Translations under genes and position numbers: made by a program
Notes under the pieces: model-generated
What the model was told of the DNA's origin: nothing
Database searches by the model: none
The model's input: the letters and a program-made list of their open reading frames with translations, nothing else
From: Cryptomeria japonica
Lineage: Eukaryota; Streptophyta; Pinopsida; Cupressales; Cupressaceae
Direction: 5' to 3'
Length of the DNA stretch: 64,000 nucleotides
NCBI RefSeq assembly: GCF_030272615.1
Contig: NC_081413.1
Span: 333,288,302 to 333,352,301 of the forward strand
Shown: positions 33,718 through 45,332 of the stretch, piece by piece
Layout of the letters: each line of letters starts with the position of its first letter
Numbering within the stretch: position 1 is the stretch's first letter

Positions 33718-34857
33718 TGTGTGTGTAAAAAAGTGGTATGTAAGCTCCAAGCACAACACTTCAATTAAGTCATTATATGCATGGTTAATAATCAATAAGT
33801 AATAAACCATAACAAAGCGACTAATTGCCTTCTAAAAGATGCGAGTATAAGATTACTCTCAGATTGTTATAAGCAATACCGGTGACTAGACTACACCAAG
33901 ATGAAGGATTTAATCTATATGATATTAACTATATGGATGCAAGATGGATGAATAATTCAAGCAAATAATCAATTCAAGCAATAATGGATTCAAGCAACGA
34001 TGAGTGAGTAAAATGGATGCAAATAATCTAAAAAAGCACAATAATCTTCAATGACTCCAGAGAAAAATTAGCGTGATAATAATCTCCAAGCATGTTCTCC
34101 AAAATCTCTGGGGTAAATTGGAATGAGAGCTGAAGACTGAATTTATAGAGAATCACAAAAGAGAAAAGCTCAATTTAGGATTAATTGAAAATAATTAAGA
34201 AATCAGGTTAAGTTAACCTTGAGATAGGTTCCAATTATAGTTTAATTGAAATGCATTCAAATTAGAAGTCCAAGTTGCATTTGAAATAATAATAAATTAA
34301 TTCCATGCATTTGTGATAAAAATAGATAATTCTTTTATTTATTCAAGAAAAGAGTCTTTTCAATGCAACTGAACTTCTTTTTCTGAAAAGCTTTGAGTTC
34401 CAATTTTAAAGAATAATTCAATAATTCAATTAATTGATTTTCTGATTTCAAGTTCTAAATTTAGAAAAAGAAATAATATCTCAAGTTTGATTTCTCTCTC
34501 AATTCAATTCTTTTATTTTAATTTCAATCCAACTCTTGCTTTGTAATTAATTCTTTCTTTTGTAATAAATTAATTCCTTTTGCATGATTAAATGGCAAAT
34601 TTAGTAATTAATTAAATATGCAAGGATATTTAATAAATTAAAATAGGATAATTGATCAAAATGATATTCTTGGAAATGATTCAATTAATTAAATGAATAT
34701 TTAATTAATATTGAGTAATTGATTTGCCATGTGATATTTGATGATTAAAGAATTTATAATGTGCTCAAGATTGATTAAATTGCCTTTGGTTAGGACCTTG
34801 GTGATGTTGTCAAGATTAGGGGCCCATGGTTTAGATGACCATTTTTAGGGTATTACA
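33718..34857 (-). repeat. 5' LTR (1140 bp) of the 24 kb Tat element
   Basis: Full-length match to 10842-11976. On the minus strand it begins TGTAATACCCTAAAAATGG and is followed on the right by TSD ATATC (34858-34862). Confidence 0.92.
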
Positions 34858-34862
34858 ATATC

Positions 34863-35539
34863 AAGAAAATCAATTACAAACTATCGACAACATGTGAGCT
34901 TACAAGATTCGACACCCAGGCTTGACTACATACATGCTCAAATACAATTTTTGGCTCAAGAAAGACTGCGAGCCAACTCCAGACGTCCTAACCTTCAGAT
35001 TTATTTTTTATATTCTAATAACTAACTTCTACATGCTTGATTACATTGATTTATATGATCAAGAATGATCCATGTCGGCCCAAGATGAAACAAATGTCGA
35101 AGAACAAGATGAAATGTGTAAAATGACCAGGTCAGCCTTCACCAAAGAGATCCTTTTGTAAAATTTGAAGAATGAAGTGCATGCCTAAGGGAAGGTCGAC
35201 CATAAGCCAAGGAATGTTGGAAATAATAAATTGAGGCTCCACAAGCTACATAAATGATCTGCAATATTTGCCCATAGCAAATAGGTCCATCTGGTTCCGG
35301 TGCTCTAAGCTAGAAAAATGTCTTAGATTCTAGAAGCAATAACTTTCTAGAAAAAATCCAAATGTCCCATGAACTTGGGATAAGGTAGATTAACATGTCC
35401 ACAATAAAAATCAAGATTTGCAAGATCTGGTGATCAAATTCAAGGAAACACAAAAAAATGTTGAACTGCAAAATATGAAACAAATTGAAAGAAAATGTAT
35501 TTGGTTGATGCAAGATTGCCAAAATTTGGGGATGCTTAT
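34863..35539. other. Unassigned sequence after the Tat element
   Basis: By position this should begin with the rest of the gypsy LTR broken at 10841. I see no second LTR copy to confirm it. No coding region is recognisable. Somewhere here the sequence passes into copia RNase H. Confidence 0.4.
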
Positions 35540-36045
35540 TCATCATGTGGATTTGGACTAGGCAGGTAATATTGATAGCAGAAGATCCACCAATGCTTAT
35601 TGTTTCCTTTATTTGGTGGTGCAATTAGTTGGATGAGTAAGCGACATGCTATGGTTGCTTTGTCCAGTATAGAAGAAGAGTATATGTTAGCTACTTGTGC
35701 TAATAAAAAATCCATTCGGCTTAAGGGACTATGTTTAGATATTTAAATAAAACAAGGTGCAGTGATAGTTTATTGTGAAAATTAGAGTGTGATCTGCCTA
35801 GCTAAGAACCTAACATTTCATGCTTGGACCAAGCACATTGATGTTCAGTATCATTTTGTCAGAGATATGGTCAAAGATGGCAAGGTATAGAAAATTTGAT
35901 GAATGTTGTATATTCTTTAACTAAGGTTGTGAGCACAGAGAAGTTCAAATGTTGTTATGATTCTATGGGCCTCATGGCCCCTAGAAATTAGTTTATTGTG
36001 GCAATACTCCCTTTTCCCTTGCAAGGTGTTTGACCAGTGGGAGAA
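35540..36045 (+). pseudogene. pol: Copia RNase H C-terminal fragment
   Basis: Plus-strand frames read AGNIDSRRSTNAYCFL, then after a frameshift FGGAISWMSKRHAMVALSSI and EEEYMLATCANKKSIRLKG. The tail is TKHIDVQYHFVRDMVKDGKV. These are the standard closing motifs of plant Ty1/copia RNase H. The domain degrades RNA in the hybrid. The usual DADWAG start has TAG for Trp. Upstream RT and integrase are absent. A polypurine-like GTGGGAGAA (36038-36045) and an LTR follow directly. Confidence 0.78.
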
Positions 36046-36942
36046 TATTGGGCAAATGGTGTCTCAACCTTTCATTTACATGAGGTTACTATATATAGTA
36101 AGTTTTCATTTGAGCATGAAATGGTGTGAAATTCTCCCCAAAGCTTCTAGTTGACTATATAAGCATGCCGGTAAATTTTTATCGCACGATCTAAGCTAGT
36201 TTTAAAAACATTAAAGTTTCTATTTTTGGAAGGTGTGATAAAAGGTTTAAATTTAATTTTGATGACTTAAGACCCTCTAAAATGCCTTGAAAAAGTGGGT
36301 GTAATTGACATAGCGGGTTATGAGTTGATAGAGCACTTTGCGAGCTTTCTGGAGCTTCAAACAACTCGTCAATCAAACACATGGTTCACAAGTTATGGCC
36401 TCTGGAAGTTTGGACTCTTGAAATATGAAATATAAATTGCATCAGACACATAAATGAGTTGTAAAAGGGAGAAACATGTGTTGATGTGTTTTTTGACAAG
36501 TCATAGGGCATCTATAGTAGAGATAAGGTTGGCTCTACTTTATTGGGTGGTTTTAGCCCATGGTTTTGTAATATTGTTTGATGGTTTCTTGTATTGTATC
36601 TCCTATATATGAAGTGTGTGAGATAAAGGTTGTGTGTAAGAGTCTTATGGCTGTTGAGTTACCTCTGAGTCTCTGTTTAGTGGTACTTCTATCAAGAGAC
36701 TTCTCTGCAAGTATATTGTAAACTATTATTGATTGTTGAATAATATATTGAGTTGCTTTTGAAGTGTGGCATTTTTCTCCCAAAAGGGTTTTCCCTATGT
36801 AAATCACTTGTTTTTGTATGCATGTTATTATGTCTATTTCTATTAAGTTTCTATAACTGTTGTAATGATCTGTAAAAAAAATTTCATTACCCTCCTCTCA
36901 AGATTAGTGTAGGAAGTTGTTCTGCTACTTAACTTCCTTACA
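36046..36942 (+). repeat. Copia LTR (about 897 bp)
   Basis: It starts TATTGGGCAAATGG just after the polypurine tract, with the canonical TG mutated to TA. It ends CTTACA just before a primer binding site. It is preceded by RNase H and followed by PBS and gag, so one LTR serves as the 3' LTR of one copy and the 5' LTR of another. Confidence 0.7.
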
Positions 36943-36944
36943 AG

Positions 36945-36960
36945 TGGTATTAGAGCTTGA
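36945..36960 (+). promoter_or_regulatory. Copia primer binding site
   Basis: TGGTATTAGAGCTTGA matches the initiator-Met-type PBS TGGTATCAGAGC with one C to T change, two bases from the LTR end. Confidence 0.7.
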
Positions 36961-37079
36961 TCACCTTTGGTTTTAGTTGTGGTTTGTTGGGTTTTATGAA
37001 CTAATGTAGATATGAGTGGTAGCTTGTGCCGAAGATACTTTTTGATCATGTTGTAGGAATGTTTAGATGGTGAGTTCAT

Positions 37080-37856
37080 CTAGGAGAATAGAGGTGGATA
37101 AATTTCATTGAAGTAATTTTGATATGTGGAAGCTTGAAGATGGAAGATCTACTAATAGATCAAGATCTGATGGATGTTGTTGATGTGAATTTCTAAAGAC
37201 CCTCAAATCCCACTATAGTTGCTCAATATAATGTTATGGACCATAAAGTCAAGGGTCTAATTAGATTGTGCTTGGAATAATCTGTTCTGGTCAATACCCA
37301 CAAAGAGAACTCTGCAAAGAAGCTATGGACTAAGCTTGATGAAATGTATCAAGCGAAGTCTTTATTAAATTAGATTTTTTGAGGAAAAAATTGTATTCCT
37401 TGAAGATGGAAGAGGGTGGATGAATTGTAGACCACCTAGAAGAGTTTAATATGTTGGTGGCTCAATTGGTATCTTTTGGTGTTAATATTGACAAAGAGAA
37501 GAAATGTCAGATCTTGTGTTGTTCTTTGTTTGATTCGTAGGATTCCCTTGTTATGGTTATCTGTAGTACTTCTATTGTTTTTAAATATGAAGATGTAGTG
37601 GGTGCCCTACTTGGTGAAGAGATGTGAAGGAAGGTATCCATCAGTTTGAAGGAAACCCTAACTATTCATGAAAGACCTAATAAAAAAAAACAAGATGAAT
37701 GAGAAGCACAATAAGTCCAAATATAGAGGGAGATCAAAATCTCCTGGAATGTCCAAAGTCATATGTTAGATTACGGTAAAGTAGGTCACATTCGTAAGGA
37801 CTACAAAAAATGAAAAGAAGAAGAAAAAGAAGAAGTTTAATTCTTATTCTGAGTTT
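37080..37856 (+). pseudogene. gag: Copia Gag, heavily decayed
   Basis: Fragments in shifting frames show the copia gag pattern: FDMWKLEDG near the start, KLYSLKMEEGG, HLEEFNMLVAQLVSFGVNID and EDVVGALLGEE. Near 37760-37810 a CCHC knuckle reads YGKVGHIRKDYKK, where two zinc Cys positions are Tyr (G to A changes). Multiple stops and frameshifts leave no usable protein. Order and strand agree with the LTR, PBS and downstream protease. Confidence 0.65.
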
Positions 37857-38120
37857 GTGAAGGAAGATGGTGATGCATTCATTGTAGCTTTGACTACTCA
37901 TGCAGGTAATGATGTATGGTTAATTGACTCAAGTGCATGTTTTCATATAAAGTCTAATAGAGATTGGTTTTTTGAATATGAAGAATTTAATGGAGGTAAG
38001 GTGTACTTGTGTGATGATTCACATTTGAAGATTGTTGGTCGAGTTAAAGTTAGAATTAGGTTTCCTAATGGTAGAATAAAAAGGATTAGAGGTGTGTTGT
38101 ATATTCCTGGATTAAAATAA
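37857..38120 (+). pseudogene. pol: Copia protease with altered active site
   Basis: The frame reads DVWLIDSSACFHIKSNRDWF, EYEEFNGGKVYLCDD and IKRIRGVLYIPGLK, which is the copia retropepsin fold. The active site should read D-S-G; here it is D-S-S, so the invariant Gly is lost and activity is unlikely. The segment sits between the gag remnant and the GAG-pre-integrase region. Confidence 0.75.
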
Positions 38121-38665
38121 AATTTATTATATGTTATCAAACTGATAGATGCGGGTGTTCAGGTAGTCTTTTATGATGCAGGATGTAAGATGATTAAGGG
38201 TGCTAAGGGGATTTATAGAGGTGTCAGGTTTGACACTTTGTATAAGGTAGAGGCATATTATATTGAGTGTAATAGCACTTTTGTAAAAAGTAAATCCGTG
38301 GATACTTAGTTGGAAGATTTAAGGGTTTCATCTTTAGGGGATGGACATGACTTTTGGATACCTAAAGGTGCTCTTTCTTCTGAAGCAAAGTAAGTTGCAA
38401 AGAAGATTATATTATGGCATCAGAGGCTTGGCTACATTAGACAAAATGGTCTAAGGACCTTGAAAAATAAAAACCTTGTTGAAGGATTGAATGATTGTAA
38501 TCTTGAATTTTATTTCTATGAACATTGCATCATGAAAAATAAAACTTTGTTCAGTTTTACTCAAATTCTCATAAATCTTATGGTGTTTTGGATCTTATTC
38601 ACTTTGATGTGTTTGATTTTGTAGATGTTCCATCCATTGAAAAATCCACATATCATGTTTCATTT
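38121..38665 (+). pseudogene. pol: Copia GAG-pre-integrase and integrase start, cut at 38665
   Basis: Readable parts include NLLYVIKLIDAGVQVVFYD, ILWHQRLGYIRQNGLRTLKN and EFYFYEHCIMKNKT (zinc-binding part). DLIHFDVFDFVDVPSIEKST then opens the integrase core. The sequence stops within STYHVSF where a TGTAATTCCCGCC-type LTR begins at 38666. The other half of this gene should lie to the right of the window. CATTT (38661-38665) is the predicted target site. Confidence 0.72.
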
Positions 38666-39543
38666 TGTAATTCCCGCCAAAATACCCTAGATAAATAAAC
38701 ATAAACTAACTACAAATAGAGATAATTGTTTAAAAAAAAAACATCTACCAATCAACATATGCAACTATGAACAATTACCATATTCATATCAAGTGCAACA
38801 TTTAGTACCTACAAGATTTCATAGAACATCATAAACATGATCATAGTATCATATAACGCAAGCAAAAATAAAGATATCATAACATCCATTCCCCTAGGGT
38901 ATCTCAACATCACTACTTAAAAAAATAACATCTACTTACTATTGTATTTTCCATTTATCCTTAATTTCTAGGTACATTTTATAACACCAAACCAAATGTT
39001 CTTAATTACCATTCTTACATAATTCATTTAGCACATCATGAGTCTATACATCAGTCATTATGATTAGGACTGGATCATTTCCTTAAGGATTACATTACAT
39101 ATCACCAAGATTACTATCCTCGTGCAGGTACATGAATCATAATAGCAAGTATTAGCCTTTCTAAAACATGATTCCATATAGGTTTACATATAACAATTCT
39201 ATCCCAATCTTAACCATAATGAACATTTTCATAATATAAACCATATGATATTACATCATCTTATTACATTCCAAGATTATAGTCTTTACATCATCGTATT
39301 ACATAATATTTCAAATTCAAGAGTATATAATTCTTCTTTCATATTTACAATGCCATCATAGATACAATGTTATCCCAGATACATGGAAATTAGTTCAATA
39401 GATCATCCACATATTGAAAAATAAATGAATCCATATCCATGCATGCTAATACCAATGAATAACATCCCAAAGGAAGAAGGCATCAAACCACCCGACCATG
39501 TGGAACCAAGTAGGAACTATTGGTAATTGCCACTACTAGGATA
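38666..39543 (-). repeat. Fragment of a TGTAAT-type LTR (same family group as 54827-64000)
   Basis: It begins TGTAATTCCCGCCAAAATAC, nearly the same as the LTR starts at 54827 and 61472. Near 39470-39510 it matches the ACC(T/C)GACCATGTGGAACCAA block at about 62540-62560. It ends where a copia LTR starts. No gene is seen. Confidence 0.7.
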
Positions 39544-40705
39544 TGTTGTTGTCATTGATGTCAACGTATTCATGCTTCAGTAATTGCAGATTGGTTCTTT
39601 GGGATTAAGGTTTTATGTATGGAGTATTTTTACTATCATTATATTCTTCTGTCTTGGTGTTGGTGATCTGGGAAGCTTAATTTATCATATCATATAATTC
39701 GATTTTGTAGTTTGTTTATCTGATTAGTGCTTCACAAAGTTTAGTATTTCCTTCGGTATATTCTGGTGTGACTAGATATTGTGTTGAGATTTTGAGATAT
39801 TTTTTGGGCTAGTATTGCATATCTTCATTTTAGATGGTTCATGATTTGGTGTTCCACAAGTTATCTTTCTTCGTGATAGTTGATGTTGTTTGAGTGTTTC
39901 AAAGTTTCAGATGTTGATCGATGAAGATTTGATAAGTGGTGCCAGTGTAGCTATTGCTGATGATTCTAACGTGCTTGTTGGTGTTTCCTAATTGTGTCCT
40001 ATTTGTCCTGATGATCTACATTGATCGTTGTGTGAGTTTTTGGTGATTTTGCTGAACCGGTGATATTCTTCATGTTATGTGGTTTTCCTGGTGGTGCAGT
40101 GTATTGCGGTTGATCTTGGCATGATTTCTGGTTGTGTCATGTGTTTGGAGATTTGATTTAGGTCCATGTTATGTCATGTAAATCATTATATTGGTCTGGT
40201 GGTTGATCTTTGTATCGTGTGATGTAATTTTGTAATTGTGAGTTGAGGGTTTAGCCTATCTTGTTGTCAATGTTGATAAATTGTATAAATAGGTGATATA
40301 GTCATGTAAATTAGGTGTTGTGGTTGTGTCTGCATTATTAGAGAGTGGTGTATGTGCGAACAAGTGATTTATCCTTCGGTATTGTTATTGAGAAGAGATT
40401 GGTGTTGTAAAGAAAACAATTGTGCTTAACCGGAACTATAATCAGGCATTTGGAGATGTTATTCTTTCAGTTCATTCCTTGTGGATTGTAGTCAGAATCT
40501 TGTTGTAAGTCAGTGACACTTCCCCAAGGGTTGTAGCCTTCTAGGTCATTATCTTTTGAGCAGTGAGCTCTAGGCAGTGTTCCTAAATGCATGTGCATTC
40601 CCCATTGTAATACTTTTACATACTAATGTAGAGTATCATCTTATTGTGGGTAGGTTTCCACCATGGTTTTTCCCTTAACCGAGTTTTCCACATCAAAATA
40701 TTGGT
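39544..40705 (+). repeat. Second copia element, 5' LTR, first part
   Basis: It starts TGTTGTTGTCATTGATG, a common plant copia LTR opening. It ends with the TTGTGGGTAGGTTTCCACC and TTTTTCCCTTAACCGAG block typical of the 3' part of such LTRs. It is broken at 40705 and resumes at 50934. TTGGT (40701-40705) and TTAGT (50934-50938) are the target-site duplication of the inserted element. Confidence 0.65.
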
Positions 40706-41807
40706 TGTCGTGCCTAAACTTTTGGGCAAAAACACAAACAACAATTTTTTTTTTGAACACTTAATTATATGCATCCTATGCTTAAATAGCCATGACAACT
40801 TAATAAGTTGTTCCAACAAAACCTTAATTAATATTAAAATGGGTTTCTTAGTGAGCGATGAAATAAAGTTTAATTAGAAGCCTTAGATTTCAACAAAACT
40901 CCTAGATGATAGAATTAGAATATTACTTACATAACAATTACGATAACTCCTATTATCAAGCAGAACAAATAAATTTTATAAGGACAATAATAAATCCACT
41001 CAAATGGTCCTTTCATTTCCATTGTGTTTTATGATATTTAATTAGACCAACTTCTACTAAAAAGAGATCAATATAATTACTTGATTCAATATCAATTATT
41101 TATCTAATAACAAGTTTCCTCCATCATTGTTATTACATCCTTCCTCTATAACTTGATTAAATCTTGCGTCTATTAATTAATTATTAATACGATTTTAATG
41201 TAATAATATTAATTAATCAAGCAATTAAAAATTGGAGTGCCAAACGTTAAAATCTTAATTGCTTTATTTAATATAAGGTTCTATCTTGGTTAAATAAGTT
41301 CGCAAGATCAAGGTCATTGATTTATTTTAGAAATATATATAATTCTACTACAATATCCTATCTCAAATAAACATTGAATAACCTATATTATGTTCTTCCA
41401 TTTAATTATAAATATCATTAAGATTTCTAAAACGTATCTATACAACTTAAATCAAGTTGTAATATGTTAATCCTCCAATTATTAATATGAATATTTAAAA
41501 TTCAACATTTACATTACCCCTTGGTTAAATTTCCATCCTTATCTTGTATAAAAATTCTCATTAATAAACCTTCTTAATAAACTTAAACAAATATGAGAAT
41601 AACATTTCTATATAAAAATTAAATCCCAATCTCAAATATCATCCCTAAAAGAAGTCAACTGAATAAAATAATCATCTTAAACTAAATGGGTCAATTTCCA
41701 TTTCAAATTTTGAAAACAATATTTCTTAAACCTCTTATATATATTTTTATATACCTATATGTTTAAATATAGCATATATATATAATTAGAAACACTAATC
41801 TAAATGT

Positions 41808-41810
<3 letters not shown>

Positions 41811-41846
<36 letters not shown>
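41811..41846. repeat. (CA)14 microsatellite followed by (TA)4
   Basis: Uninterrupted CA dinucleotides from 41811 to 41838 are followed by TA repeats. Confidence 0.95.
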
Positions 41847-41847
<1 letters not shown>

Positions 41848-42059
41848 GAAGTCATATAACTTATTGATTTAAAACTCAATTAATGATTAAATAAAATCAT
41901 ATAGGTACCAATTAAGCATGGGGATACCCTATTCAAATTTCAAATAGGGTTTCGCCCCCCCCTTTTTTTTACTTAACCCATTTAAAATTATCACATGAAA
42001 ACCTAAACCTAAAATCTATAAAACTAAACCTAAAGAGCCATACCTCTTTTAAAACTAAC

Positions 42060-42375
42060 TCACGAATACCCTAACCCAAAATCCGGGATAGGTTTTCGTG
42101 TTATGCAATAGGGATGAATAATGGTGAAGGGCAGAATATGTGAATGGCCACGGGTTTACCAAGTGCAGACGGTCATTTTTATAGCGCAGGGCTGAGTGTT
42201 CAAGGGGGGGGCGGGTGCAGAAGGGGGTGGCGCCACAGCCGCCCTTGCAGGTCACGGCTCGCAACAATGCCTCGATGCCTCTGTGGGTCGCGGTCCATAG
42301 AGGGCCCGCACCGCTCAGGGCCTCGCAGGAGCCTTGGTTTCGGGGTACCCTCGAGTAAGGGTTTCGGCCCTAAAA
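42060..42375. other. GC- and CpG-rich island in AT-rich LTR
   Basis: About 300 bp with many CpG sites and runs such as GGGGGGGCGGGTG and GGTGGCGCCACAGCC stands out from flanks that are mostly A and T. ORFs on both strands here look incidental and I recognise no protein. It may be a captured host fragment or a promoter-type region. Confidence 0.55.
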
Positions 42376-42439
42376 GAAAATCTCTTTTTTTTTTATTTAA
42401 ATTTTTTTTTGTTATTTTTTTTATATGGTTTATATATAT

Positions 42440-42457
42440 TTATATATATGTACATTT

Positions 42458-42492
<35 letters not shown>

Positions 42493-42585
42493 CTCAAATG
42501 TGTTTTTTATATATATATATATACAAGTACATTCATTATGTACATATATATTTATATAGATATATATATAGATATATATTTATAT

Positions 42586-42639
<54 letters not shown>

Positions 42640-43138
42640 ATATATATATATTTAATACTCTCAAAGAAATATATAGGGTTATATTACCCCTCTTTTCTTT
42701 TTTTTTTACATGCAGGAAATAATAAAATAATGACAGCATATAATTAGATATACATTTCATTCCCCCTTTTTTTTTCTTTTACTTAACTTGCAGATAGGAG
42801 AAATAATGTATGTATAGATATAAATTATATATTTATATGTTTCAATATGTTTATTTAAATGAATGTAATGTTTCTCTAACTTTTCAATATGCAGGGATAT
42901 CATAATATAATGACTCTCAAAAGGCAAAATAAAACAGCAATACAATAGTTATCTCTTTTTTTTTTTATTTCTTTAAATAGGTTTAAAGTAAAGAGCTTTT
43001 TTATAAGAATACAATAGATGTTTCATGAGAACATTAAAGCAGATTATAGTAGGCTATATTTAATGTATTTCTTTTCATTTTTAATTCCATATAGTTAACT
43101 ATAGGAAAAGATTAATTTATCTACTTTTATTTTCTGCA
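42440..43138. repeat. Direct repeat flanking the LINE, left copy
   Basis: From the TATATGTACATTTAT block through TA arrays to CTACTTTTATTTT, this copy matches 47682-48297 nearly base for base. They differ mainly in TA-array length. It contains long (TA)n tracts (about 42459-42488 and 42540-42655). ORFs through the TA tracts are artefacts. Confidence 0.88.
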
Positions 43139-43718
43139 CTTTATGGCTCCAACACGGTTTATGTGGCCAACTATTGATGGATCCTCTTTGTCTCTGGACT
43201 TCATATCCAAGTTTGACGCTATACCTTTCAGATTTTGCTGCACACCAAATTATGATATCTTCTTTCATAGTCTCTGGTATTTTCCTATCTTTAATTGCTT
43301 TCCAAAGTTGTTCGCATAATGAATGACTCCCAATGTCGATTTTCCTCCATATTCTTATGCCATTTTGATCAGCTTGTCTTTCCATGTAATCACACACATG
43401 CCATCCTATACTATTCTCCACCATGTCCACCCATCCCTTATCTTCAAATGCATCTACTAATGCAGGAAACCCATCCCATGAGTCTCTCCAAAATAGTGTA
43501 GTGCAACCATTACCAATTTGCCATGAAATATGATCTATGATAATGTGTCTACTATCCCATAGGAAATTCTAGGTTGTCGACCCTCTCTCCGAATTAGCCA
43601 TTGTGAGGATTCTATTGGTGTTGTCTATATCCAGATACTTCTTTTGGAACAGTCTGCACCACAATTTCTGAGGTTCCTTACACATTTTCCAAGCTAGCTT
43701 CGCCCCAAGAGCACAATT
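43139..43718 (-). pseudogene. LINE ORF2 C-terminal region, truncated
   Basis: The frame holds WRDSWDGF-type text upstream (43430-43500), SIGWHVCDYMERQADQNGIR, HSLCEQLWKAIKDRKIPE and ERYSVKLGYEVQRQ. It ends with CWSHKVQKIK. This is the region before and into the zf-RVT domain of plant L1 ORF2. The usual continuation (F.W...) is replaced by the direct repeat, so the gene is cut at its 3' end. In-frame stops occur upstream (for example the TAG at 43569-43571). Confidence 0.7.
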
Positions 43719-45332
43719 CTACACTTCCATTTTTCTAAGACCAGCTCCCCCCTCTTCCTTAACAAGGCATAAAGTGTCCCAATTGATCTGTGGAATTTTA
43801 CTGTTGTCTTTGGCTCTAGACCACACAAATTTCTTTAGTAGGTTGTCCAGACTTTTGCCAGTCGCATACAATATTTTGAAACATGACATGCTATATATAG
43901 GTCTTGCTAATAGAACTGACTTGATCATGGTAATTCGACCAGCTTGGGTCAGCCATCTATTTTTCCAATTCTCTGATTTGGCTTGACAAGATTTGGTAAC
44001 ATCTTCCCAAATTTTTGTTTGCCTACACCCTTTGTTAATCTGCACCCCCAAGTACTTGATTGGAAGCTTCATAATGCTTATGTCTAGGAGTTGTACAATT
44101 CTACCCTGCGTTTGTTTATTGGTATTGAAGAAGAATAGCTGAGATTTCCCTTTGTTCATAATTTGTCTTGAAGCCATAGTGTATTCCTCCAATGTGTTCC
44201 TAATGCCCTAAGCTTCCCATATGGCAGCCTCACCGAATATGATAGTATCATCAACAAACTATAAGTGTGTTATTGCCTCAAACTGATCATGGACTTTGAT
44301 TCCTTTCCAAATGCCTTCATGGTGCCTCCTTTTGATTAATCTCCCCAACACCTCTGTCATAAGCACATACAATGAAGGAGACAACAAATCTCCTTGTTGT
44401 AGGCCATTCATGGATTCAAAGAACCCACTTACATTCCCATTGATTAGTATTGAGAATTTAACAGTACTAATGCAAAATTTTATGCATTCAATCCATTTAT
44501 CAAGGAACCCAAATTTGATAAGAACTTGGCACAAGAAGCTCCAAATTACTTTATCATAAGCTTTAGCTACATCAAGTTTAATGATCATACCTCTTAGTCT
44601 TCCTTTATGAAGTGAATGAATGACTTCCAACACCAATATTATGTTGTCCACAATTTCTCTATCCGGAGTAAACCCATTTTGGTTTTCTGAGACTAACTTA
44701 GGGAGCACTTTCTTCAATCTTTTAGCCATAGCCTTAGAGATTATCTTGTAGATAGTATTGCACAAAGATATTGGCCTATAGTCAGACATGGAGTTGTAGT
44801 CTACTTTTTTGGGAATGAGGCAGATAATAGTATGATTCATTTCCTTAACAAACTTGTGTTTTTTCCAAAATTCTTCCACCACAGCCCATATAGCTATTTC
44901 CATAAATTCCCATCCTTTTTGAAAAAATTTCGTCGTGCAGCCATCTGGTCTAGGTGCTTTGTGTGGGTGAAGTGCGAAAGTAACCAATTTGATTTCCTCC
45001 AAAGAATAAGGAGCCATGAGCATGTTGATGTCAGAGCTGGAAATCAAGGGGTCTATGACTTCTTCTATGATTGTTTGTCTTCCCGTGTTTCCTTCCTCGG
45101 AGTTTCCCAACATGTCTTCAAAGTATTCAAGGGAAATTCGTTCCATGTCTGTATCCAAGGTTTTTAGTATCCCATTCTTATCCTTGATTGAGCAAATTCT
45201 GTTATTAATCCTTCTTGCTTTTGATGATGCATGGAAGAATTTTTTATTGAGATCCCCCTCAGAAATCCATAGCTCCCTAGATTTATCCTTCCAAAAAAAT
45301 TCTTCCCTCTTTCGAATTTCCATATATTGCAT
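43719..45332 (-). pseudogene. LINE ORF2 reverse transcriptase
   Basis: The frame 45332-44259 covers fingers and palm: LWISEGDLNKKFFHASSKAR, APRPDGCTTKFFQKGWEFM, NHTIICLIPKKVDYNSMSDY and RPISLCNTIYKIISKAMAKR. NQNGFTPDREIVDNIIL and KLDVAKAYDKVIWSFL follow. Then comes a TAG (44259-44261) and the catalytic box FVDDTIIFGEAA (FVDD at 44247-44258). Frame 44192-43719 gives the thumb, with LPIKYLGVQINKG. LINE RT copies its own RNA at a nicked target. The catalytic Asp pair is intact, but the stop just before it (THL-stop-FVDD, Gln expected) disables the protein. Confidence 0.88.

Larger units (their letters stand above)
10842..34857 (-). mobile_element. 24 kb Tat-lineage Ty3/gypsy retrotransposon with antisense extra gene
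   Basis: LTRs of 1135 bp (10842-11976) and 1140 bp (33718-34857) share the ends TGTGTGTG and ATTGCA/ATTACA. They are flanked by perfect 5-bp repeats ATATC at 10837-10841 and 34858-34862. Between them on the minus strand are leader, gag, protease, G-patch, RT, RNase H, a second archaeal-type RNase H, and integrase. Two RNase H domains before integrase mark the Tat lineage. A plant-mobile-domain gene lies antisense between integrase and the 3' LTR. Removing the nested 6.6 kb element leaves about 17.4 kb. LTRs are about 95% alike by eye, and the coding region has many stops, so it is no longer autonomous. Confidence 0.9.

Noticed and set aside
42144..42747. Plus-strand ORFs of 137-147 codons
   Set aside because: They run through (TA)n and poly(T) tracts, giving Ile/Tyr repeats. 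This is low-complexity translation, not a protein.
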